A stretch of 33,137 nucleotides of DNA from Candidatus Magasanikiibacteriota bacterium. GTDB lineage: Bacteria > Patescibacteriota > Patescibacteriia > Magasanikbacterales > GWA2-37-8. The DNA is taken from the NCBI GenBank assembly GCA_943357105.1, contig CALRGC010000010.1, forward strand, positions 1 to 33,137. The letters run 5' to 3'. The position numbers and the translations under genes were made by a program. Each line of letters begins with the position of its first letter. The stretch's first letter is position 1. The notes under the pieces were generated by a model. It was not told the DNA's origin. It made no database searches and saw nothing but the letters and a program-made list of their open reading frames with translations. Shown in pieces: positions 16,691 through 22,619 of the stretch.

Positions 16691-17581
16691 CTAAGTCAAT
16701 AAAATTAACCCAACCATGATTAACAAAAAGGCCAAAAATTTAATAGTTAAATTCTTCTTATCCAATGATTCAGCAATAAATCCAGGAAATATTTTGGCGG
16801 CCAAAAGCGCTAAGAAGAAAACAAATAAAACTTGGAAACCTTCAAAGGAATATACCAACGCCCCTGGTTTTAAAGATAGCACCCATTGATTAAATAATGT
16901 CCCAATATTACTGATAATCACCACGACCAAAAATAACAAAAAGAAATTTTTTGAACCGGATTTCACCGTGGCCATCAAATCTTTACTGACACCATTTTTA
17001 AATAAACAGACCAACACCATCAGCGCGTTAAATAAAGTTACCCAGAAAAAAATTGAGTAAAAGCTCAATTCTCTGGATAAAAAACGGATCACGACCGCGT
17101 AAGCCGCGTAAAAAATACAGGCTAAAATCATCAACCAAAAAGCTTTGGATAATCTAAAAGTGGACTGGTCGCTTTTGATGGAAGCCAGTACGGCGCCGCT
17201 AATCAAAAATATCATGGCAATAAATTCATGGATAGAAATTTTATCGCCAATTAAAAACCAAGCAATGATCAGATTAAAAATTGGAATAGTATTCCACAGA
17301 ATATTCAAACGAGTCACTTCTTCTATCTCCATGGCTTTAATATATGGCAGACTGCCCAGAGTATAGAGCACGCTGGCCAACAGTAACCCACCAATCGACC
17401 AGACAGTTGGCACAAAAATATACCGCTGAGGAATAAAAGGAACTGTCACTATGCTCAGTATCATTATTAAAATCAAAAAAACATACGGATTTTTTACTCG
17501 CGATCCAATCACTATTTTTGTATAAACATTTTCTACCGCCCAAGAAAAATGCGAAGCCAATACCAGAAATATCCAGGACAT
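16691..17581 (-). CDS. EamA/DMT-family membrane transporter
   Basis: A 296-residue polytopic protein with about ten hydrophobic helices arranged as two five-helix EamA repeats (about residues 1-140 and 145-295). Typical landmarks are WAVENVYTKIVI in the first helix, PYIKAMEIEEVTRLNILWNTIPIFNLIIAWFL-like residues before helix 4, and the matching FNQWVLSLKPGALVYSFEGFQVLFVFF in the second half. Members export or import metabolites and drugs; the substrate cannot be told from sequence. It lies 11 bp after the DoxX-like gene and 3 bp before the YgjP-like gene, so the four genes probably share a transcript. Confidence 0.88.
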   Translation of the reverse strand: MSWIFLVLASHFSWAVENVYTKIVIGSRVKNPYVFLILIMILSIVTVPFIPQRYIFVPTVWSIGGLLLASVLYTLGSLPYIKAMEIEEVTRLNILWNTIPIFNLIIAWFLIGDKISIHEFIAMIFLISGAVLASIKSDQSTFRLSKAFWLMILACIFYAAYAVVIRFLSRELSFYSIFFWVTLFNALMVLVCLFKNGVSKDLMATVKSGSKNFFLLFLVVVIISNIGTLFNQWVLSLKPGALVYSFEGFQVLFVFFLALLAAKIFPGFIAESLDKKNLTIKFLAFLLIMVGLILLT

Positions 17582-17592
17582 AAAAAGCTATT

Positions 17593-18033
17593 TTATTTTT
17601 TGAGCGGATGCAGATGGGCGGCGATACCAATAGAAGCGGCGATAATCGCCATATTTTTGATAATATATTGTCCCTCCAAGGTTGGCACCAAAAAGTGCGA
17701 CCAGGTTTGAGAGGGCAAAAAAAACAAAGGCATCATGGTGGTCAACATATGGGCCAAAAGCATTGGTATGACCAATCTTTCCATACCTTTAATGAGAAAC
17801 AATAATCCGATAATCATTTCAAAAACACCAAACCACGCCACAAAACTATTGGGATTAAAAAATCCAATAGTTTGCGCCAATAAATCTTTTACCAATTCCG
17901 AAGCCGGACTATATCCCAAAACTTTCAAAATACCAAACCAAAAAAATACTACGAAGATAGACAAACGGGCCAACGGCACGGAAATATTTTTGGCGAATTT
18001 AATAAATTCAATATCAATTTGACGCAAAGTCAT
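17593..18033 (-). CDS. DoxX-like four-helix membrane protein
   Basis: A 146-residue protein with four hydrophobic helices. The N-terminal segment LARLSIFVVFFWFGILKVLGYSPASE matches the DoxX/DUF417 (YkgB) pattern, in which the first helix ends in a conserved FWFG.LK and a short Tyr-Ser loop. The last part reads PTLEGQYIIKNMAIIAASIGI, also typical. DoxX proteins are inner-membrane proteins linked in some bacteria to redox or sulfur chemistry, but the role here is unknown. It is probably the first gene of the four-gene leftward run; no ribosome-binding site is evident. Confidence 0.75.
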   Translation of the reverse strand: MTLRQIDIEFIKFAKNISVPLARLSIFVVFFWFGILKVLGYSPASELVKDLLAQTIGFFNPNSFVAWFGVFEMIIGLLFLIKGMERLVIPMLLAHMLTTMMPLFFLPSQTWSHFLVPTLEGQYIIKNMAIIAASIGIAAHLHPLKK

Positions 18034-18070
18034 AGAGAAAAATTTTTAAATTAATCCAGGCTATTATATA

Positions 18071-18098
18071 ACAAAAATCGCCCTTTGGATAGGCGATT
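18071..18098 (-). terminator. Terminator after the 155-residue membrane protein gene
   Basis: AATCGCC (18076-18082) pairs with GGCGATT (18092-18098) across a nine-base loop. On the minus strand it is followed by a short T run (TTTTTG). It begins directly after the upstream gene's stop codon and separates it from the DoxX-like gene. Confidence 0.7.
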
Positions 18099-18566
18099 CT
18101 AACACGCGAGTTTAAAATAACCAAAAGTAAATGGCAGACCGGGAATTATCCGCACATGGACTTTGCCCAGATATTCATTTGGACCAACCTGTACAATCTC
18201 ATCCAGAATAGCGCGGAGCCAAAAAGGATTACTCTGAATATTATAATCAATTTTAAGAACTGCCAAATTTTTGTCACGCAGACCACTGCCATAAGCAGTG
18301 ACAAAAGAATAGCGTTCCGCTTGTCCGCCTTTGCGATCATCAAAAATATTTATACCGGAATGATTAACGGCATCAAATTTTTTCCCAAGCCAAGAAACTT
18401 TGTGTCCAGGCACACTACCTTTATACAGCCCTTCTGGTGCCGGATTGGGCGACTGACCTTGCACAAATATTTTTTGATCGGCTGAATGTTCTATTTGCCA
18501 AGTTCTTATTACCGCCAATAATATGAAAATTAATAGGGTGACAAACAACAATTTAAAAAATAACAT
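18099..18566 (-). CDS. Uncharacterised N-terminally anchored beta-rich protein
   Basis: 155 residues. One N-terminal hydrophobic helix (3-22) acts as an anchor or uncleaved signal. The rest is soluble, probably beta-rich and outside the membrane: APEGLYKGSVPGHKVSWLGKKFD at about 48-70, then ERYSFVTAYGSGLRD, LKIDYNIQSNPFWLRAILDEIVQV and GKVHVRIIPGLPFTFGYFKL at the C terminus. The arrangement 'G.Y.G......W.GK.F' with a late 'L.IDY......F......DE.V.V....YLGK' recalls small lipocalin-like or DUF4334-like barrels, but I do not recognise the family with confidence. It stands alone between a terminator and tRNA-Ser, with a TATAAT at 18593-18598 as a possible -10. Confidence 0.7.
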   Translation of the reverse strand: MLFFKLLFVTLLIFILLAVIRTWQIEHSADQKIFVQGQSPNPAPEGLYKGSVPGHKVSWLGKKFDAVNHSGINIFDDRKGGQAERYSFVTAYGSGLRDKNLAVLKIDYNIQSNPFWLRAILDEIVQVGPNEYLGKVHVRIIPGLPFTFGYFKLAC

Positions 18567-18612
18567 AATAAATTATTTCTTCTTAAATTCTAATTATATA
18601 GGGTTATTTTTG

Positions 18613-18699
18613 CGGAGAGGGTGGGAGTCGAACCCACGAGGCCATCGCTGACCTACCGCTTTTCGAGAGCGGCACTTTCGACCACTCAGACACCTCTCC
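18613..18699 (-). tRNA. tRNA-Ser (anticodon CGA)
   Basis: An 87-nt class II tRNA on the minus strand. The acceptor stem GGAGAGG pairs with CCTCTCC and is followed by discriminator G, as usual for serine. The anticodon stem CCGCT/AGCGG encloses the loop CTCGAAA, giving anticodon CGA. There is a long variable arm, and the T-loop is TTCGACT. CCA is not encoded. Confidence 0.96.
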
Positions 18700-18700
18700 A

Positions 18701-18719
18701 AGATAATGGCATATTATCT
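18701..18719. promoter_or_regulatory. Inverted repeat upstream of tRNA-Ser(CGA)
   Basis: AGATAAT-ggcat-ATTATCT is a perfect 7-bp inverted repeat immediately upstream of the tRNA 5' end. The minus-strand GATAAT in it is a plausible -10 for the tRNA. Whether the symmetry matters is unknown. Confidence 0.35.
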
Positions 18720-18795
18720 AAAAAACGCTATTTTGTCCACAGTCCGCGCTTTTCCCTTATTGCTAATTATCGGCTAAAATATAGTCGTAAGACCA

Positions 18796-18824
18796 TTGAC
18801 AAACAGCCTCTTTTGTGTTATAAT
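18796..18824 (+). promoter_or_regulatory. Consensus sigma-70-type promoter
   Basis: TTGACA (18796-18801), exactly 17 bp, then TATAAT (18819-18824). This is the only perfect consensus promoter in the window. It lies about 28 bp upstream of the ATG at 18852, giving a leader of about 20 nt with no Shine-Dalgarno sequence. Confidence 0.92.
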
Positions 18825-18851
18825 TTCCCATTACTTGTTAAAAACAAAAAC

Positions 18852-19601
18852 ATGAAAATTTTCTCCAAAAAAACCCTTAATAAAGCCAAAAATAAGGCTA
18901 CTACCGGTACTTTTGCCCTTATTTTGACTATCTTAGCACTATCGCCGAGCGTGGCTTTGGCTAGACGCGATCCGTTTATACCTTATAAAACACCGGTAAT
19001 GGTGGTGATGCCTAGAGTCTATAATTTCCCAAATTTAACAGCTCCTTTGGAATGGAGAACCGTATATGATGGTTATGGCACTGTAAATTGGGACGTCAAC
19101 CTACAGCAAATTACCATGAGCCCCAAGCCAGCCACTCAGCCCACAGAAACCCACGCGGCTTTAGTGGTAAGCAAATCCAGCTACCACCAACCTTTTCAGT
19201 TGAACTACACCATGAAAACCACCAAACAACTCCGAGTGGGCTCTACTCCTAATGCTTGGGAAGTTGGTTGGTTAGTTTTTGGCTATAAGACTGACGGCAA
19301 ATTCAAATATCTTATTCTTAAACCAAATGGTTATGGTTTGGAGCTAGGCGAATCGCTTTTAAACGACAAACAAAACTTCCTCTACACTTCGGCCTTCAAC
19401 CAAGATCTATTCCCAGTTAACAAAGATTATAATGTGACAATAATCGCGCAAAATAATATTATCACCATTACTATAAATGGAAAACAATACGCTCCATACT
19501 CACTGACAAATAAAGACGCTTTGACTGTCGACGGCCAATACGGATTTTATACCGAAGACGCCGCCGTACAGGTGTCTAATATCAAAATGGAGCAATTTTA
19601 A
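18852..19601 (+). CDS. Secreted ConA-like/DUF1080-type beta-sandwich protein
   Basis: 249 residues from the ATG at 18852. The frame is open further upstream but runs through tRNA-Ser(CGA) and the promoter, so that part is not coding. Residues 1-37 form a signal peptide (Lys-rich start, hydrophobic core, cut near ALA). The mature part has WRTVYDGYGTVNWDVNLQQITMSP, a run of beta strands with WEVGWLVFGY and KFKYLILKPNGYGLELGE, and a last segment QYGFYTEDAAVQVSNIKMEQF. That order is typical of DUF1080/3-keto-disaccharide-hydrolase-like and LamG-like jelly rolls. Many members bind or process polysaccharides; no catalytic residues can be assigned here. A perfect consensus promoter suggests strong expression. 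Confidence 0.8.
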   Translation: MKIFSKKTLNKAKNKATTGTFALILTILALSPSVALARRDPFIPYKTPVMVVMPRVYNFPNLTAPLEWRTVYDGYGTVNWDVNLQQITMSPKPATQPTETHAALVVSKSSYHQPFQLNYTMKTTKQLRVGSTPNAWEVGWLVFGYKTDGKFKYLILKPNGYGLELGESLLNDKQNFLYTSAFNQDLFPVNKDYNVTIIAQNNIITITINGKQYAPYSLTNKDALTVDGQYGFYTEDAAVQVSNIKMEQF

Positions 19602-19613
19602 ATTAAACAAAAT

Positions 19614-19642
19614 AAAAAATCCCGACTAATTCGGGATTTTTT
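19614..19642. terminator. Bidirectional terminator
   Basis: AAAAAATCCCGA (19614-19625) and TCGGGATTTTTT (19631-19642) form a perfect 12-bp stem with loop CTAAT. It sits between convergent genes and has T runs on both strands. Confidence 0.93.
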
Positions 19643-19656
19643 ATTTTTAAAAAGAG

Positions 19657-20688
19657 TTAATCAAACAAGCAATCAAAATCATTCACAAGCATAACGTTCA
19701 AAAAATGATTTAGAGACAGAAAATTTTCTTTGTTTTTATTTTGTTCGTACAGATCAATCGCCCAAAAAAATGTATAGATAATATAGGCGCGCAACGCCGC
19801 TTTTATATATTCATTTTCTTGAAAAACGCTAAAATTACTTTTACCATAAGCGCGACGATAATTACTCAAAGCGCTTTGTAATTTTTCTTTTTTAAATATT
19901 CCGTCTTTTTTTCCACCAAAATAATAATTGGTTTGGCTCAAAGCCGAGGCCAGATCACTAAAGCGACAGTCATATCTCGCCCAATCAAAATCAAAAATCG
20001 CGACAACCTTGTCATTTAAAAAATTCACATTACCAGGGTGCAGATCGCAATGAATTAGCTGTTTCGGTAAAGCATCATAGCCGGTTTTGACAAACTCTCG
20101 ATCTGTTTTTTTAATAAACTCCAAAATTTCTAAACGATATTTTAATACTAAATTTTTACCGATCGATGGCGATAATTTTCTAAACTTTTTAGCCAATATA
20201 TTTGAACCATTTTTTACAAAATACCCCAAACTTTGATTGGCGATATTATTATAACTAGGAAATTTTTCCACTGCTTTATTAAACTTAGCGATGGTCTGAA
20301 AAAAAGCTTGCGCCCGCTTGGCCGTAAGCCCGTCGGGCTTATTCCAGCTAGCTTTAATACTGCCAGGCATAAATGTCTGCAGTGTGAAAAATGATTTATT
20401 ATAAATAGTTATGTCCGTCCCTTTTAAATTACGAATGATCTGTGGCGTAGCGGCAAAATGATGATCCGACAAATATTCCAAAAGTTTTACTTCCAATTTA
20501 ATATGGGCCAAAGAAGTCGCCGGATTGGATTTACGCAAAACCAATTTTTTCTTACCGATAGTAACAAAATATATTTTATTTACAAATCCTACCGTGTCTC
20601 TGACTATTTTTATGTCTGTCAAATCAATACCATAAAGGCTGAGCACTGAAAAAATTTCTTTTAGTTCGTCTTTTTTTATTGAGGCCAT
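19657..20688 (-). CDS. APH-family phosphotransferase
   Basis: 343 residues from the ATG at 20688. The Brenner-type catalytic loop HCDLHPGN lies near residue 219, followed by the metal-binding DFDWARYD near 240. The N-terminal lobe has the ATP-binding lysine region KKLVLRKSNP. The fold and length fit the aminoglycoside phosphotransferase/choline kinase/homoserine kinase II superfamily; the substrate (sugar, amino alcohol or drug) cannot be told. A TTG at 20706 in the same frame is unlikely to be the start because it lies between the -35 and -10 of a good promoter. The ATG lies about where transcription should begin, so the mRNA is probably leaderless. It is convergent with the secreted-protein gene and shares its bidirectional terminator. 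Confidence 0.85.
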   Translation of the reverse strand: MASIKKDELKEIFSVLSLYGIDLTDIKIVRDTVGFVNKIYFVTIGKKKLVLRKSNPATSLAHIKLEVKLLEYLSDHHFAATPQIIRNLKGTDITIYNKSFFTLQTFMPGSIKASWNKPDGLTAKRAQAFFQTIAKFNKAVEKFPSYNNIANQSLGYFVKNGSNILAKKFRKLSPSIGKNLVLKYRLEILEFIKKTDREFVKTGYDALPKQLIHCDLHPGNVNFLNDKVVAIFDFDWARYDCRFSDLASALSQTNYYFGGKKDGIFKKEKLQSALSNYRRAYGKSNFSVFQENEYIKAALRAYIIYTFFWAIDLYEQNKNKENFLSLNHFLNVMLVNDFDCLFD

Positions 20689-20696
20689 AGGTCTGT

Positions 20697-20725
20697 AATA
20701 TAACAAAAATACCTATATAATTCAA
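20697..20725 (-). promoter_or_regulatory. Promoter of the APH-family gene
   Basis: On the minus strand, -35 TTGAAT (20720-20725), a 17-bp spacer and -10 TATATT (20697-20702). The expected start point is within about 3 bp of the ATG at 20688. Confidence 0.7.
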
Positions 20726-20750
20726 GATATTTTGTTATTTAGGATAGTTC

Positions 20751-21851
20751 CTAAAAATTAATCGTCAGCGGACTGCCCAGACCAGTGACATAATCATAAT
20801 GTTTACGCGCGCTGCAGAGATAACCACAATCACCATTTTGTCCACTAACAATATCACGAAAATAATTGTAATTTTTGTCTGAAGCTTTATCACTATAAAA
20901 ATTTTTGTTGGTGGCCGAAAGACCCAGGGCGTGAATCGCGGCCCACTGGGGCGCGCCGGCCGAAGTACCACCCAAAGTGTACCAACTTTTTTTGGAATTA
21001 CCAGTTGTACGATAAACCGAAAAACCAGTGGCCGGATCAGCATTGTAGGATACATCTGGTATAGCGCGATAGCCGCCGGCCTTTTTAATGTAATAATTTT
21101 TCTGATAATCAGGCTGAACCTCATAGGCACTAATGCCGCCGCCACTCCCACTCCAAGCAATCTCTTTTTTTAAACTACCATCATTATTAAAACTCAAACT
21201 TGTGCCGCCAACAGCTATCACATTTGGTGAAGCGGCGGGCCAACTTGCACCGGTGCCATCATCTCCAGACGAAGCAAAAAAACTAATGTCTCTGTCACCA
21301 GGAAAATGGTCGTCCAATTTTGTCTCCTCAAGAAATTCTGCACCACCCCAACTCATCGAAACCGCCACGACATCTTTTTGTTTAGTGGCATAATCAATGG
21401 CATCAAGCAAATTTTGACCACTTGGAGTTTTTGCTTCCACCAAAAGAATTTTACTTTGTGGCGCGATTGCGTGCGCCCATTCTACATCGAGCGATGTCTC
21501 TAGACTCCAACCACTATCTTTTTTGGGTGCTCCGATCGCATATTTTTCAAAACAACCATTTTTTGAAGTGCATTCTGGTAAATTAAATTGTTTACTAAAA
21601 ATATTTAAATCTTTTTCAATATTGTCATCGTCATAAGCGCCAATAATGGCGACAGTACCATTACCACCTGTAGCAGGCAAATGATAAACTTTTTTTATAG
21701 CGACCGGACTAAGTCCCATGGGTGCGCTCAGACCTCGGGCATAGATATGAATTGGCGGACGCGCTTTAAACTGAGCAAAATGATAGGCCGCCAACACATC
21801 GATCGGTGTTAAAAAAATAAATAAAAAAAATAGCGACAGAAAAATCACCAT
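20751..21851 (-). CDS. Secreted sedolisin-type (S53) serine-carboxyl peptidase
   Basis: 366 residues from the ATG at 21851. That start has AGGAGG four bases upstream; an ATG 21 bp further up (21872) lies inside the -10 element. A signal peptide (about residues 1-21) leads straight into the catalytic domain. The Ser-Glu-Asp machinery of S53 is complete: Glu118 and Asp122 in ETSLD, the oxyanion Asp near 197 in SGDDG, and Ser297 in GGTSAGAP. The calcium site is suggested by FRDIVSGQNG and YVTGLGSP at the C terminus. Two Cys pairs may form disulfides. The long propeptide typical of kumamolisins is absent. S53 enzymes are extracellular acid-active endopeptidases. It lies between a toxin-antitoxin pair and the APH-family gene. 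Confidence 0.93.
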   Translation of the reverse strand: MVIFLSLFFLFIFLTPIDVLAAYHFAQFKARPPIHIYARGLSAPMGLSPVAIKKVYHLPATGGNGTVAIIGAYDDDNIEKDLNIFSKQFNLPECTSKNGCFEKYAIGAPKKDSGWSLETSLDVEWAHAIAPQSKILLVEAKTPSGQNLLDAIDYATKQKDVVAVSMSWGGAEFLEETKLDDHFPGDRDISFFASSGDDGTGASWPAASPNVIAVGGTSLSFNNDGSLKKEIAWSGSGGGISAYEVQPDYQKNYYIKKAGGYRAIPDVSYNADPATGFSVYRTTGNSKKSWYTLGGTSAGAPQWAAIHALGLSATNKNFYSDKASDKNYNYFRDIVSGQNGDCGYLCSARKHYDYVTGLGSPLTINF

Positions 21852-21870
21852 TCCCCCTCCTGTTTTTGAC

Positions 21871-21900
21871 ATATAATTTGTTTAAAAAATAAATTTACAA
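21871..21900 (-). promoter_or_regulatory. Promoter of the sedolisin gene
   Basis: On the minus strand, -35 TTGTAA (21895-21900), an 18-bp spacer and -10 TTATAT (21871-21876). The -10 overlaps the upstream ATG at 21872. Transcription should begin near 21863, leaving the AGGAGG site and the ATG at 21851 in the leader. Confidence 0.6.
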
Positions 21901-21930
21901 TTTTTATTGGCGCCAAACTGGAAAACCTGA

Positions 21931-22203
21931 TTATAAATTCTTATAGATATCATGTTTGCCTACTGAGATAAATAAAATCTCGCCGTCAATTTGTCTCTCA
22001 AAAATTATTCGATAACCTCCAGTTATTGATATTGACCACAGTCCTTTAAGCTTTCCTTGTAAGGCATGAAGACGGAGTGACGGATGCAGGGGGTTATCGC
22101 GGAACATTTTTTCCTTTCGTACAGCTAATACGGTTATCTCGCTTGGTAACTGCTGTAATTCACGAACAAATTTTGATGAATAAACAATCGAACTAACTAT
22201 CAT
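21931..22203 (-). CDS. RelE/ParE-superfamily toxin (YafQ-like)
   Basis: A 90-residue basic protein of the usual toxin length. The RelE-fold pattern is clear: an N-terminal strand and two helices (KFVRELQQLPSEI...), NPLHPSLRLHALQGKLKGLWSISITGGYRIIFE in the middle, and the C-terminal ISVGKHDIYKNL, where the His matches the catalytic His of YafQ-type mRNA interferases. Such toxins cut mRNA at the ribosome. The ATG overlaps the antitoxin stop by 4 bp (ATGA), so the two are translationally coupled. Cytosolic. Whether it cuts RNA (RelE/YafQ-like) or acts on gyrase (ParE-like) cannot be settled from sequence alone; the C-terminal His favours the former. Confidence 0.9.
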   Translation of the reverse strand: MIVSSIVYSSKFVRELQQLPSEITVLAVRKEKMFRDNPLHPSLRLHALQGKLKGLWSISITGGYRIIFERQIDGEILFISVGKHDIYKNL

Positions 22204-22427
22204 AACAGATCAGACAGTGAATTGGCTTTAATCGACTTTCCCGCACGGTATTCCTTACGAGCATCGCGTGCGCTTTTTAATAATTCGGTTTCCGATATCA
22301 AATCACGGTCTGCTTGAAATAAAAATTTAACATACAAACCTAAAGAATTGTAACCTCTTTTTTTGGCGACTTTTTTCAAAAGCACCGCTTCGGCAGCAGG
22401 CATTGATAAACTTAGTACTTTGCGCAT
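22200..22427 (-). CDS. Ribbon-helix-helix-like antitoxin
   Basis: A 75-residue protein directly upstream of the RelE-like toxin and overlapping it by 4 bp. The N-terminal part, KVLSLSMPAAEAVLLKKVAKKRGYNSLGLYVKFLF, has the strand-helix-helix pattern of an Arc/MetJ-type DNA-binding domain. The C-terminal part (about 45-75) is charged and likely wraps the toxin. It should repress its own promoter; two palindromes lie at the promoter just upstream. The stop is TGA, one of the clear uses of UGA as a stop codon here. No Shine-Dalgarno is seen before the ATG at 22427. Confidence 0.85.
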   Translation of the reverse strand: MRKVLSLSMPAAEAVLLKKVAKKRGYNSLGLYVKFLFQADRDLISETELLKSARDARKEYRAGKSIKANSLSDLL

Positions 22428-22433
22428 ATTTTA

Positions 22434-22454
22434 GTAACTTAATAATTAAGTTAC
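22434..22454. promoter_or_regulatory. Toxin-antitoxin operator 1
   Basis: A perfect inverted repeat: arms GTAACTTAA (22434-22442) and TTAAGTTAC (22446-22454) with a TAA centre. It lies in the leader just downstream of the expected start point and 7 bp before the antitoxin ATG, where bound antitoxin would block transcription. Confidence 0.7.
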
Positions 22455-22458
22455 AGAT

Positions 22459-22487
22459 ATTGTAATACAGCTGTATGACAAAGTCAA
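22459..22487 (-). promoter_or_regulatory. Toxin-antitoxin promoter with a palindrome in its spacer
   Basis: On the minus strand, -35 TTGACT (22482-22487), a 17-bp spacer and -10 TACAAT (22459-22464). The spacer holds the perfect 12-bp palindrome ATACAGCTGTAT (22465-22476) abutting the -10, a likely second operator. The -35 is only a few bases from the 3' end of tRNA-Ser(UGA). Confidence 0.78.
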
Positions 22488-22490
22488 ATG

Positions 22491-22575
22491 CGGAGAGGGT
22501 GAGATTCGAACTCACGGTACCTTTCGATACGATAGTTTTCAAGACTATTGCCTTAAACCGCTCGGCCACCTCTCC
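22491..22575 (-). tRNA. tRNA-Ser (anticodon UGA)
   Basis: An 85-nt class II tRNA on the minus strand. The acceptor stem GGAGAGG pairs with CCTCTCC and is followed by discriminator G. The anticodon stem ATAGT/ACTAT encloses the loop CTTGAAA, giving anticodon TGA. There is a long variable arm, and the T-loop is TTCGAAT. CCA is not encoded. It lies 44 bp after the lamin-tail protein gene with no strong terminator between them, so it might be read through from it. Confidence 0.96.
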
Positions 22576-22619
22576 AGGTGTTTTGAGCACCCCTAAAATA
22601 TCATATATCTGAAGAAAAA

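Noticed and set aside
18733-18741. TTGTCCACA, a near DnaA box
   Set aside because: A single one-mismatch site in a tRNA promoter region, expected by chance; no cluster around it.
18621-18851. Upstream extension of the secreted beta-sandwich protein
   Set aside because: The open frame crosses tRNA-Ser(CGA) and a perfect promoter; the signal peptide begins at the ATG at 18852.
20738-20755. Hairpin TTTAGGA-tagt-TCCTAAA at the end of the sedolisin gene as a terminator
   Set aside because: It overlaps the stop codon and has no T run on the minus strand; at best weak.
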